From positions 62,001 to 126,000 of the forward strand of contig NW_025776855.1 in the NCBI RefSeq assembly GCF_021130785.1: a stretch of 64,000 nt of DNA, read 5' to 3'. Every line of letters begins with the position of its first letter. Position 1 is the stretch's first letter. The notes below the pieces were generated by a model. That model was not told the DNA's origin, made no database searches, and saw nothing but the letters and a program-made list of their open reading frames with translations. Position numbers and translations under genes: made by a program. This DNA comes from Homalodisca vitripennis (taxonomy: Eukaryota > Arthropoda > Insecta > Hemiptera > Cicadellidae). Positions 12,220-24,089 of the stretch are shown piece by piece.

Positions 12220-12800
12220 AAATATGGTCTCTTATTAAAGAGACATATGATATGACCCCTAATTCTGTAGGTACACATCGAAATTTCTTATATCCATGGA
12301 AACAACGGTAGAAAGTTTTGGTATATTTAAATGTTTCGAATTGTTCAGTTGTATATTCAAAATTCACTCTATTCGTAGCAGCTCGGAGAACTGCCGAACA
12401 AGGAACACGATGTGAGGCTCAGAGAGAGGACCAGAACCTACAGTGAGTTATTTTTAATTTTCATAGATCTTAGTTTCTGCTCTTACTATCTCTTGATAGC
12501 ACTAAGTAGTTTATTCTTTTTTTATCGCCAATTTTTTCAAGCATAAATAACTATACTAGTACATTTATTATGGTTTAAAGTAAATATATTCTAAAAATAA
12601 TAACGCGTTTTAAAGTAAACAGAAATGTATGTTTGCTAATCTTTTCATCACATATATCTTGCATTGATATGATTACTGTACAAAATAAATCCCTCTGGTA
12701 TGTTCTTCGTAAAAGCTATGATACGTGTTCTGTTAAATCTGCGCTTTGTGCTGTTTTTTAATTCTCCATGTATCTAAATTATGCATGCAGAATTGCCTTA
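12220..12800 (+). repeat. Unit copy U2
   Basis: ATATCCATGGAAACAACGG near 12,290 is followed by a core module with AGAGGACCAGAACCTACAG|TGAGTTA near 12,430-12,447, then a decayed TTGTGCTGTTTTTTAATTC box with GTATCTAAATTATGCATGCA near 12,745-12,790. This copy alone reads CTACA|GTGAGT, a good splice-donor match. Most other copies have ATGAGT or ATAAGT here. Confidence 0.6.
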
Positions 12801-13900
12801 ATATTTTCCAGGATATAGAAAGAATTTTTAATCTAAATTATACAGTTAATAAAATTGTTTCAGTAAAACCATTTTCCCACATGTGTTACCTTCCCCGTAT
12901 TCAGTAGGAACATAAATATTAACAGTGAGTTCAAAGTAGTGTATAATAATGGATTAATACTAAGAAAGCCCAACTCAATTATGTATAAATGCTTACATTT
13001 AATAGTTTTCTATACTTGTAAACACTTTACCAAAAAAGCAATAATTTAACCCATTTTTGTACTCTCCGATGGTATACGAATAAAAATCTGTCTATCTTAG
13101 TATTTCAGTAATAAATTCCTTAATAGACTCCACCGACTTTTTCAAATACTTGTAACATGTGTCGCTTAAACTAAATTTAAAATTAGTTTCATTACCATAA
13201 CTGAATTATATAGCAATATTAATGTAATATAGCAATATTAAATACACCTTACTATTGCAAAATATTTACTTGCATATCTAATGGGCATAAGCTGAAAAAT
13301 TACCAGAATGTGCCTTAAAGACGTCTTCTAACTTAGTTCAGTAATTCTGTCTCAGCTTATCAACGTAAGGACCCGAGTTCGAGTTTTAGTTCGCGCACTC
13401 TACTTTCGCATGATTACAGTATTCATAACCTAGTTTAACTGAATTCATAAAAATCTTCATTAATATTTAAATTAAAAAAAATGTATCAATAAAACCTAGA
13501 ATTCGCTGAAGTATTTTAATTTTTTATCCATTTAAAATTTTTCCAGTTCAGGAATTGTAACTGTTCAAATCAAAAGTATTTACTTGAATGTTTAGTTACA
13601 AAACTCACAAATTGTGCAACTAATATATTATAGACTTGTATTTTTAAGCTAAAGGTCACTAAAGCGTTTTGGTGAAATTCACTATTGCTTCACACTCAAT
13701 ACAACTTAATACAAATACAACTCAAATGACTGTTTAAATATGTATGCTGCGACATCTCTATCATACTAAAGGGAGTTTTTATTTTAAAACGATTTGAAAG
13801 TAACAACAGCATGTACATTTAGAAAATCTAAGAATAAATTGTATTCCTAGGATTTTATTTTTCCAAGAAACTGTTGTTTAGTTTCTATAAAAATGTGTAC
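12720..13900 (+). repeat. Paralogous block, copy 2 (pairs with 0.48-1.62 kb)
   Basis: Collinear with 480-1,620: AAATATTAACAGTGAGTTC near 12,914, ATATAGCAATATTAA motifs at 13,209-13,242, CTGTCTCAGCTTATCAAC near 13,347, GAGTTCGAGTT near 13,375, and a matching CAGGAATTGTAACTGTTC stretch near 13,551. The offset is about 12.2 kb. Confidence 0.6.
13330..13400 (+). other. tRNA-like segment, second copy
   Basis: CTTAGTTCAGTAAT at about 13,331 (A-box-like) and GAGTTCGAGTTT at 13,375-13,386 (B-box-like) correspond to the pair at 1,129 and 1,172. The B box is better conserved than its surroundings. No acceptor stem is visible. Confidence 0.22.
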
Positions 13901-16900
13901 TGAATAATTTTCTTGGAAGAATAAAAAATCATATTATATATAATAATTCTATGCTTTCGCAAAATTATTAGGTATCTCTACAGCAGTAATTTACCTACAT
14001 CTGAAAATGTAGATTATACCATATACTCTTCATGTTTTATTTTTTAATCCAACTACTCCAAAATCACTACATGGTCTACATTATGTCTACTTAATGGATA
14101 CTATATGTGAATTTTGATTATATAATAATTAATTTTAAAGACGAAAATAAAGTTTTAGTATAAGTACTCGTACAAGAATATTAACTTTCTGTTATACAAT
14201 AAAAAGTATTTCTTTATTCATACTGTAAATATATTTGCCTCATTTAGCAGTCAGGTAATTAAAAAACTTTATATGACAGTCAAATATTCACAATGCTGCT
14301 AAACACGTTATAACTAGGAGATATTACAAAGACCTTAATGAAGAGTTAACGTTAAATTTAAAGATGAAACGTTGATTTATTGGGAATGGAGCTACATTTA
14401 ACATGAATTGTAAGTTTTAAATTTTAACTTTAGCATCTATGAATAATTATAATTCAATGGATATGTATTTTCTTATTGTATACAAGGTTAAAACGTTTAA
14501 AGTTTACATTTAAAGCAATTTTCCTTAAAATTATAAAAGAGTCCGAGATTTCTCACTCTTAATTTTGCTCATATTTATTTCAATATCCACAGCACTTGCG
14601 TTACTAATCATTCGTGATTAGTGAATAATTTTATATCAGATTCAAGACACAATATTTAACAATATTGTCAATCGCTATTAATGAAGCTTGAAATTATTTA
14701 TACGATTCTTAAAAGTCTCAAAAGGTGCAGCTTTTTAAAAATGCAGTAGGCTGTAGAACATATAAGACATTATTAAGAATAAAATAGCTTGGAAACTTTT
14801 TATATGCTGTTTATATAAGAAACAGGAAAAAATATTGGTTTTTTACATACTTCGGATCTTATAAGGTAGGTTGAGATATTGTGACAGTTTTATTATATGA
14901 GTCCACTCAGGATGACATTCACTAACTGGTTAGTTCCAATATTTTCAGGCTACACCGTTTTCAGGCAATCCTGAAACGATTAAATTATTCCTGCGAGGAC
15001 ATGGTTTAGCAGTTCATGTACTAAAACACAATCTTTTAACCCACGTTTTCCAATTAAGTCCCTATAAAATATGGAGCAATCACATATTCAACCATGGTTC
15101 TTTTCCACTTCAAATCGTCACCATATACTTCACCAATATGCTAATGTTAATCATCACACAGTGTTCTGATACTAATACAATACTAAACGTAATACCCCGC
15201 ATGCATTTAAAATATAAAAAGCAATATAAAATATATATAAAGGCCATGAAACTTTATAAAAGTACCTTACACCTTAGGACATCACGGTGTTTAATTAGCC
15301 AATGTCTTGCAGCAAAACAAGCCAAATAATTATTTTGTGAAATCTTTTTTTATTACAATGTTTTTCATGTTTAATGGAATGTGATTGAAAAGAATGTCGA
15401 AAAAAGACTTATTTACCTTGGTTAGTCTAAAATTATTTTAATTTACATAGAGATTTTAATTTAATAAAAAACAATCTAAGGCCCTTATAAACAAAAAGAT
15501 GTTGAGTAGGTTTAATATATATTTCTTTTTAGAGGGGACATAAAATTTCCCTTTTTAAGTTTTTAACATGACATGTAAAAAATGGTTTTGGTTAGTTCTT
15601 AATTTATCTGTAAATACTTATATGTATCGCCCCAATATATTATACGATATTGCAATCTAGAGTTTATCAAGGCAAAATAGAGGAACGTAATAGATCAACA
15701 TTACCAAAATTTATTAAAATGTCAAAAGTTCTAATAGAAGATCTTAATTTAGTATTTCGACCATTATTATGCTTTTTAAATTCATTTTTTCGTCCGATAT
15801 AATCCCTAGATATAAAAATATGTGTTATAAAAAAAGGTATAACTGACATGTAAATATTTTCATCGACCATGTTTATGTAAAGAATAATTGGAACGGCAGA
15901 CTTCTGCTAAATCAAAATGAGATTGAGCCTCTGACCCAATTTGGTTTTTAGATTTATTCCGTCTCAGTTTCTAGAAGTTTCCAACTTTACACGGGCAGCC
16001 AAATCACTAAGACCACACTCTGTATAACTCTTAAGCTATTGGAATGGCATGCTTTTGTAGACATCCATATTATCTGTGAGTATTTTAGCCTACAGTATCT
16101 TCTAATAATTAGAATCTGTAGCCTCTCGGGAAATCCAACCTCTATCTCTCCAGTCTATAGTACTAACATAACTGTCGAATATTCCATTTGATCTATAGAA
16201 TATCCCAACCTCTGGAACCGTCTGACTTAAGAAAACCTCAGCTTCTGGGTATTGCCTTTATTAAGAAACTCCCAGAATAAAAAGCTCCCAACATATAGAG
16301 GAATGAACTGGGACAGTTTAAAGACCTAAAAAAAATGTAACCTATCGAAAGTCCTAGTCTGTAAGAAATCATAAAAATTTTGATTGAAAATATTAACCAT
16401 CACCCAATAAAGCTTTTCACAATGGATGTAGTAGTTGAAGCTCTGACCTCCATCGACTCACAACCTCAGAGATAAGAAAGTTCTCGACCTTTTTCAAATA
16501 TGACCCCTATCATCGGATTTTTAGACATGCAAATCTAATAAGACATCTTTTTCTAACGGTATTCAACTCCGAATGTAATATAATCTTTATTTTAAGGAAA
16601 TTATAATTTATCCATATCAATAAATTCACATGTTTAAGATCTTTTACACATACAGGAAGTTTTGTAGGTAAACAATTGAGCTAATTTAGTAAATTCTCTC
16701 TAATACACAAGATTGTATTGTAAAGTAAAAAAAACCATTCAATATTGTGAGTTAAGCATGTACATAATTGCATTAGTGCTTTGTACTTGCAATAAAAATT
16801 TTAATAGCTATAATCTTGGAAGGAAATTGAAAATGTATCTGTAATTTTGACTACTTGAATAATGTCATACTATGATGGTTGAATATGCGGAGCAATTTAT

Positions 16901-17150
16901 ATGCCAATGAACAACAGCTTTAAGGACATATTGAACACTCCCCTTAGATATTATATACCATAGATTTTATATTACCGTATTAGGTATACGGAAAAAAAAT
17001 CCTTAAAATTATGTCTTATTCCAAGTTTGTCTGCTCAGAATATACGTATTTTATAATCAGATAATAAAAATTTATAAACGTTTCTGTATTTGTAATGTTG
17101 ATAAAAGACGTGATCTAAAAATAAGTAGTTTAATACTGCAATAAAAGAAG
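13901..17150. other. AT-rich DNA with a degenerate CTC/AACCTC-rich patch
   Basis: No gene. A hairpin TTACTAATCA-TTCG-TGATTAGTGA lies at 14,601-14,624. From about 15,950 to 16,500 the sequence is richer in short recurring words (CCAACCTCT, AACTCCC, AAACCTC) than its surroundings. It looks like a decayed low-order repeat, similar to patches at 22.37-22.86 and 44.45-44.75 kb. Confidence 0.4.
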
Positions 17151-17169
17151 CGAAACAGCTGAAAAATAC

Positions 17170-17705
17170 CCGACAGTAATATTTATTAAAATTGTAGTTT
17201 TTCATAGAAACTACAAGGAAGACTTTTGAGATGTCTTTAATTTGTTGGACAGTTCAGATTACCCGTTCAAAAGTAGTTCAAACTCTCAGTAAGTCGGAGA
17301 ACCACCATCAGGAACAGGATGCGGTGCCCAGGAGTACGACTAGGACATACAAGGATGAGTTATTTTATTTACTTTAATCATTTATAAATCACAATATCCA
17401 CACTCATTATCTATCGTTACACAAAGCAGTTTATATCATATTGTTAGCGAGTATTAATCATAACAAAAACACTGGAACAGTTCATATTTAATGATAACGT
17501 GATCACAAATTATCCATATTATCATTTAATATATATAACTTAATATTGATTTAAATAATTATTTAAGATTCCTTTCTTTTTTGTGTACTGTAGTTATAGT
17601 AATTAACAAATTCCCTTTGTTCTTTTTGCGTAGAAGCAGCTAAACTTTTGTTTTAGGCTATTTTTATCATTCTGTACCCAAAGCGTACAGGGGGAAACAG
17701 TTTAT
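17170..17705 (+). repeat. Unit copy U3
   Basis: CATAGAAACTACAAGGAAG lies near 17,204. The core module has TAAGTCGGAGAACCACCATC near 17,292 and ACATACAAGGATGAGTTA near 17,348. CACAAAGCAGTTTATATC lies near 17,421, and TTTTAGGCTATTTTTATC with CTGTACCCAAAGCGTACAG near 17,650-17,690. Order and strand are as in the other copies. Confidence 0.65.
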
Positions 17706-17809
17706 ATTTTTTTTCAAAGGAACTGAATCCTATATGCGCTTTTTATCTATTACCACCATATGACAGAACCTAAGACAGAAATCAAATTTAAATTATATTT
17801 TAAACACGT

Positions 17810-18430
17810 ATTTGTTTTTATATTTTGTATAAACAATCACATAAGAAAAATCTGTTTAATGTCAGTACTAGTGATGGCGTAAAGAGCAATGTTGCTAAGA
17901 GAAAATTATGGTAAACATATGAAACGTACGTACAAAAAATGTTTAATATCCCTGGAAACATCAAGGGATAGGTAATGAAGTGCCTGGTTTTTTTTTATCA
18001 TTCTAATCTAAATCTTTGTGTTCAGTATCCATTCAACGCGTAGCCATGTAAGAGAAAACATAAGATGCGATGGCCAGTTCCAAGGACCAGGCCTTACATG
18101 GATAAGTTAATTTTATAATTTAGAGATCTAAGTTGTTCTTCATAGTATATCTCGTTACCCAAAGGAAATTACATCCTAGTTTTAGCAAATATTAATTACA
18201 GCAAAAAATAGGAACAGTTCAAAAGTAATTATAATGGAGTAAATACTATGTTATTCATTCTGCATATGTTTTAATTTCGTAGTTTTCACTTTACTTGAAT
18301 AATTTCTATTTAATAAATGAAATATTTGTTAATCTTCGTGTAAATAGAGTAAGAAACTTGTCTTGGGCTGTGTTTAATTCTGTCTGTACCCAAAGTGTGC
18401 AGAAAGAATCAAGTCAGAACTCAGCAACTA
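17810..18430 (+). repeat. Unit copy U4
   Basis: It begins only ~100 bp after U3 ends. It has a TATCCCTGGAAACATCAAGG box near 17,947, a core module ending CAGGCCTTACATGGATAAGT near 18,090-18,107, TACCCAAAGGAAATTACATC near 18,156, and TTGGGCTGTGTTTAATTCTG with CTGTACCCAAAGTGTGCAGA near 18,363-18,403. U3 and U4 are head-to-tail, the clearest tandem pair in the window. Confidence 0.7.
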
Positions 18431-20160
18431 CATCTAACAATCTCATTAACACTTTGTATTCGCTCATATATGTCTGCTAAATATTTTAAAACTTATAAGG
18501 AGAAATATTTCCAAAATTATAATATATTTGGCATTTTTCTGGCAATTTGCAGTAGGATAAATATTCACCTTCAGTTGAAAACAGTTTATGATAGGTGTTA
18601 ATGTATAAAAATACTAACTGAATTATGTTTATTAATTATATTTAATAATTTGTGTAACTATCATGACCATTTTTGGGAGAAATATAGTCTGTGATGTTCA
18701 AGTGATTCAATTAGTTACTGGACTTTAACACCAGACGTCTTTCTCACACTATAAGAAATAAGATATAGTCCAATTAAAGTGATAAAGTGATATAATTACC
18801 TTGTTAGATTTCAATATCACTTTCAAAATTCTACTTTCTACAAACTAGAATGAGTCGTTGTAATGAAAAATGCCTCCGCTGAAAATGAGAGAGCACTCTG
18901 CAGAATTAAACCACATTATGCAACAACTTGGTTAACAATAAGAGTTGAATAACAGTATTAATAAATCTCCAGAACTCGCCATAGAATTATGAATTTTTTG
19001 GGGTTATTAGGTACTCTAAGTCAGCATTTAGGGTCGATAGTTTTTAAGCAATTCTAGGTGTACGATTACTTGAATTCAAAACACTTGCTCATGTCACGAG
19101 TAAAGGGGGTATTTAGGTTTAAAAACCTGAAATTATGATTTTCTCTTGCAAATTAAAGGTTATGAACGGTTTCGAGTACTGTATTTTCTATTTCGGGGAT
19201 ACGCATCCTTAGGAATACATTATGTAAAATGTAAATTGCATTGAGCATGTATTTATCGAAAGAGACTGTTCTTATATAACTATTTAAAACAAGAACACTC
19301 CTCAGTTTAGATATGCGCAGAGACACTCCCGTCATTAAACATGAAATTGCATGCACTAATTAGAGTCTATAGCTCATTTTATTGTGTAGATGTCTGGAAG
19401 AGAGCTTTACATCCCCCAGCAGACAAAGAAGAAACTGTTCAGCCTACTGAGTAAAAGGATTCAGTAACGCTAAAATTCCCTCGATGGAAATGCACCACCA
19501 TAGAACTGGTTCTTCTTCTACGGAAAACTATTGATAAAAGGTTTTATTCATAATTCTACAGATGATCCGTTTTCGAGATAACAACCGGATACATACAACT
19601 CTTCCCATTGAGGTCAATTATTAAGGTTACCAGTTACTACTACTTAAGTTTGCGCTAAAATATAATCTTGTCACATACTTTAAAACCACTTTATCCAACT
19701 AATCTTTCATTTTTCTCTATAAATACGCAGTATGTATTCCGATGTTTCAAGATCTCATATATTTGTATTTAGCTAATTCACTAATTTATTTATTCAGCTT
19801 CGTTCACATTAAAACTACAGTTCCAAATGAGACGTATGTAAAACATTTACAAATGCTTAGCCATAACCAATGTAGCGACATGAACTATCATCGGAATGTT
19901 GCGTATAATAATATTTGAAATATATTTCTGAAAAATGTTAAGCAAAAACTTTATAATCTCTACAAGATATAATGAGGACGGACTGAGATATGGACAGAGA
20001 AACAATGAGATAGACAGATAGACAAGTAGAGAGATTCGTAAGCGCTAATCCCATAACCGAAGAAGAAATCAAATATGCTACTGGAATGTAATGAATTAAT
20101 ATGTCTTCTTGTTAAAATACTGATGTATAGCAAATCATAAATAAAAAAATTATAAATTAG
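18431..20160. other. AT-rich DNA; AGATAGACA-type short repeats
   Basis: No gene. Near 19,985-20,035 there is a short run of AGATAGACAGATAGACAAG-like words, comparable with 32,440-32,475. Otherwise nothing recognisable. Confidence 0.45.
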
Positions 20161-20163
20161 GAA

Positions 20164-20429
20164 GGTAATTCCGATAACGAACGAGACTCTAGCGTGCTAA
20201 CTAGGCGTATCCACAATAGTGCTACCGTTGAATCAAATTCTTCTTAGAGAGACAGGCGGCTTCTACCCGCACAAGACTGAGTGATAACAGGTCTGTGATG
20301 TCCTTCGAAGTCCTGGGCCTAACGCGCGCTACACTGAAGGAATCAGTGTGTCTTCCCTGGCCGAAAGGCCCGGGTAGCCTGTTGAAACTTCTTCGTGCTA
20401 TGGATTGAGGCTTGCAATAGTTCCCCGTG
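20164..20429 (+). rRNA. 18S rRNA gene fragment (pseudogene)
   Basis: About 265 bp match the 3' part of eukaryotic small-subunit rRNA. Recognisable stretches are AATTCCGATAACGAACGAGA, AATAGTGCTACCGTTGAATC, AACAGGTCTGTGATG, CGCGCTACACTGAAGGAATC and CTGGCCGAAAGGCCCGGGTA. Recalled insect 18S differs at several positions (for example TGTCCTTCGAAGTCC here for the usual TGCCCTTAGATGTCC, and GATTGAGGC for GATTGGGGC), so this is a decayed copy. It starts and ends abruptly. The 3' side runs straight into unit sequence (CGATTAATTACAGCAC). No 5.8S, 28S or ITS sequence is nearby, so it is an isolated insertion and not an rDNA locus. Confidence 0.92.
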
Positions 20430-20665
20430 ATAAGCGATTAATTACAGCACAAATCAAAGGAATCGTTCTCATTAAAGATGTGCGATTACAATGTAAAGTA
20501 ATTTTTATTACTCATTCACATTTTTATTGAGTATCGTCACTTGGACTATAATTATTACTGCAATAATTCAATACCACTGATTCGTTTTGAAGAAAAGCTA
20601 GTCTATTTTTATTTTGGGCTATTATTAACCCTCGTACCCAATGCGTTCCGGCCGATATGGTTTAC
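20430..20665 (+). repeat. Partial unit copy U5 behind the 18S fragment
   Basis: CGATTAATTACAGCACAAATC at 20,434 matches the part of the unit after the ACCCAAAGCAGTTTAC box. ATTTTGGGCTATTATTAACC with GTACCCAATGCGTTC follows near 20,613-20,650. The core module upstream is missing, because the 18S fragment occupies its place. Confidence 0.5.
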
Positions 20666-22050
20666 TATTTTCCTAAAAATAGAACAAGTATTCATATGAA
20701 TTTGGTTTTGTTTTATACACAATAGTAGTATGTGGTATGTCCACTAGTAGTAACCTCCGAAATTAGATGATTTAAGGAACAAGCAAAATAACTGAAGACA
20801 TGAAATGATCAAAATCAAAGTCGGCTGTTAATTTTAACATGGTTATGGCACAAAATATCGAAACATTTTGAAATGTACACATATGAAAAAAACTGACCTA
20901 ATTTCTAATTTAGAACATTTTAAAATTTAAAAAAGAGCCAAAATTAATCCTGATGCGGTATTAAATGACAAACATGTTTTCGTATAAATGTTATTATTTG
21001 AAATTCTTTAAAATATTATTTTACTTTACATTAATTAAGGATTAAATGCAGCTACCGATTTGGTTATAATAAACATATTAATTTAGTTTAGTGTTTTGTT
21101 TTATTCTATGTGATGTACCTTAACCTGATACCTGAAGATGAATTCTCTAAACTCGAAATATTCATGGTAGTAACAAAACACAATACGAGTGTTATGTGTG
21201 GTTTATACCTCTTAAATGCCTTTATTTAATTGAAAAATAACCCTATTATCTTTCCAATTTGTAACAGTCCAAATAATACTTCGTAATATGCTGAATTTTA
21301 ACAATTAGTAAAAATTTGTTTATGTTAACTGGTAAATACTAAGAACCCTTAAATGAATTATGTTAAATTATTTATTAAATAAAATAATTGATATAGGCTA
21401 ACTGTGCGAGTGTTGAGTTCACCTTAATTTCACATTACGCTTAGTGCATTGTCTGAAATCAGAGGTTATTAGATTTAGATTATGGCATCGGGAGTCAATG
21501 TCTGTCAGAAGAGATCAAAAGAGTATACAGAAATATAGCAGTTTTCGAAGCTGATTTCTGCAATAAACGTTATATCTACCTTATCAAATAGTTCCTTGTT
21601 ATAAACAGTCAATAGTAGTTAAGAGTAAAATCTTCATTGCAGCGAATATTCAATTGAATGGCAATTCTACAAATTATACTAAAACTGAGATTTTCTTATC
21701 ACATTCCCCTAAAAGAGCCATTTATTTGATATTTCCCATTTATTACCAAATACTCCCACTTCAATCCGGTACCATTCTAATGATCATAATGTCCTCTAAT
21801 TTTATTGGCAAAAACTCATCTAAAGTATGTAATACATGTGACAATGAGCAGCGTTTCAAACAAGTAGAAAGTTTTTTGAGCGTTTGGGAATTTTTTATAT
21901 CAAACTTATATCTGCTGATCAGACGAACTCAACCCTGCGAGAGCAAGCGTTCATGAATGACCTATTTCTTGCAGTGCATTCGTTCTGCCAGCCTTAGTAC
22001 GAGCCTATTGGTCAATGCACATTTTCACATACAATATAAAGATGTTTTTA
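20666..22050. other. AT-rich DNA without recognised features
   Basis: A 100-codon frame at 21,654-21,956 (+) has no motif and average base composition, and is probably chance. Nothing else is seen. Confidence 0.45.
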
Positions 22051-22054
22051 ATAT

Positions 22055-22265
22055 CTAGAGGCTCGGGAGAGTCAACAGTTGCTAACTTTTGAAGACAGGC
22101 CTGCACGGATCTCTGAAATTTAAAAGTACTTGGAATGAACGTTTTTGCAATTTTAACATTAAAAAACGGTTGTTCGCGAAGGCACTCTTCAAAACCAGTC
22201 CGTTAGTAGAGTAGTATTTGGCTAAGGACCTCTACACATGAACGCCTGGTACTCGTGATCACCCA
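22055..22265 (-). pseudogene. CR1-like retrotransposon fragment (RT thumb region)
   Basis: This aligns by eye with 28,125-28,375 inside the larger element. Matches include GAGTCAACAGTTGCTAACTT (28.15-kb copy: GAGTCAACAGCTGCAATTTT), TTTGAAGACAGGCCTGCACG and AGTATTTGGCTAAGGACCTC. On the minus strand this codes the segment after the RT palm (LRSLAKY region). There are several indels relative to the larger copy and no open frame remains. It is the third family member in the window. Confidence 0.75.
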
Positions 22266-23644
22266 GTGTCTTGTTATAGCTTGCGAAACAGCCAATAATG
22301 TGCCACAACTAAGAACAATTCCCTTTAATAGCAGCAGCATTTTTAAACTGTAAAAATGCCCAATATCTGACAAATTTTACGATCCCATCGGCTGGGAGAT
22401 ACTAGAGTCTTCAAAAGCTTCCTTGGATCGGAAACTGTCAGAAGCTAAGACCCCTCAAATTTGAGAGCTATTAGAGGCCTCTAGCATCTAAATAACAAGT
22501 GCTACTAGGCACCGGAAGCACCAAGATGCCAGAAACTCCAAGAAAGCAGGAGCTAAAGCAGACTGTGAGATAAATTTTTTTAATCAGTAAAAACCGCCGG
22601 CGGTAACAAACCGGGAAATGGTAAAGGGTGAAAGCTCCAACGGTTTTGGCCTCCCAAATACTGGTACCTGCCGGAGATTAGGTAGCTCTCAGATGGTGAG
22701 GTATCCTAGTGACTGAGATCTTTTAAAGGCCAGGAAATACCATAGTTGTAGCGCTCCCAGTGGCTGCAATCTCTTAGAGGGAGGAAAAGTCTGGGAGTTC
22801 TTAAAGTCTAGAAACTCCCCTGAAACTGGAAGCTGACCGGGGACAAAAGCACTCAAATTCCGAGTGTTTACATTATGTAAGAGTTAGATTAATGTAAATT
22901 CTAGAGGATTTTAAGAAACGAGGAAGTACAGTGAAGTAAGTTTTTAATGTAGGCGTCTTTTTAACTGCAAAGGTAATCTACCTCAATCCTGTGAGGAAGA
23001 AGATCCAGTATCCAGTATTTGGTAGGTATATGGGCTGTGACAATACTTGAGTGTACCACCAGAAATATCTTAGTAGAGCAGAAGTACGTATAAGTAAACC
23101 TTCTTGAGTGGTTTAAAACCTCGAGGGTCGTAACTACCTTCTCATTTTGTTAGCAATCAGCGAAGTTAAGTATGCATCAAACATGTCTTATTAATTTTAA
23201 AATTATCTACCTTATCTTCTCACAATAAACTAACCTATCCCACAGGATGACACTTATTTCAGTGAGAAAATTATATTTGTAAATTGATTAGATCTAAGTT
23301 TAGCGTTTGAAAAGAAGTATGTAGAAAAGATTGCAATAAATGTGTGAATATACTTTATTTTGGAGAAAAGGCTAACACGTATTTTTAAAGTTAAAGAGAT
23401 ATGTGAAAGTTAAGAGTGAATATATTCTAAACCTAAGAATACAAAAGAGCTTTTTCTTAATAGAAGCGGTTTCTCAATAAATACATTGTTAATGTGATTG
23501 ATGCCTTTACGCTCTCGGCTGATATTGTATAAGGCATTTTCACGCCAAAAACTGCATATAGAACACTCCTTATTTTTAAACGTTTATAATTTAAATATTG
23601 TTATTCTGTTGGGGAAAAAATCTTATAAATTCCTCATAGTCCTA
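22266..23644. other. Degenerate AGAAACTCC/CTCC-rich patch, then AT-rich DNA
   Basis: From 22,370 to 22,860 short words such as AGAAACTCC, AGCTCCAA, CTCCCA and GAGGCCTC recur with loose spacing. The stretch has higher GC than its flanks and no frame longer than chance. From 22,900 to 23,640 nothing is recognised. Confidence 0.4.
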
Positions 23645-24070
23645 TAAGGACTTTTGCGCTACATTCAGAGTGATAGAAAATTCAGGATGGGTAATGTTAG
23701 GGATAGGGTCACCTCTTATCGAGGAATTTAGGGCATTAATTAAGTCAAGTGCCCTCAAAAAGGGATGGCCTGCTCTGAACTGGCCTCTCCAGTCAAAGCA
23801 AGTATAGGGTGGCACACTCTTATGTTTAGGCAAGCAAGAACCTCTGACACTTAGGAATAGACTCCACAAACTAAAACAGCCATCTACCGTAGTAAACCAC
23901 ATCTATTAAATAACACTTGCCTCCCAGAATCTCGAAATTTCGGTTAATGATGTGCTGCTCCTGAACATCCGTAAGGTTTCCCAAGTTTGTGTGACACATT
24001 TTTTTGCTGTTCTCAATGATAGGTACCACTGGAAGGTATAAACCTGCCAGAAGTGATCCCTGCTAAGTTA
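23645..24070 (+). repeat. ~430-bp repeat family, copy 2 of 3
   Basis: Collinear with 46,670-47,115: ATTCAGGATGGGTAATGTTA near 23,681, CTGGCCTCTCCAGTCAAAG near 23,780, GGTGGCACACTCTTATG near 23,807, TGATGTGCTGCTCCTGAACA near 23,948, and AGAAGTGATCCCTGCT near 24,050. In one plus-strand frame it encodes ISVNDVLLLNIRKVSQV, the counterpart of VVSDVPLLDIHKVAQI in the 47-kb copy. Other frames and the 5' part are broken. The family is not recognised. Confidence 0.7.
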
Positions 24071-24089
24071 TATTATTTTATACAAAACA

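Noticed and set aside
21654..21956. 100-codon + strand frame
   Set aside because: No motif, no repeat partner and composition like the flanks. Expected by chance in 64 kb.
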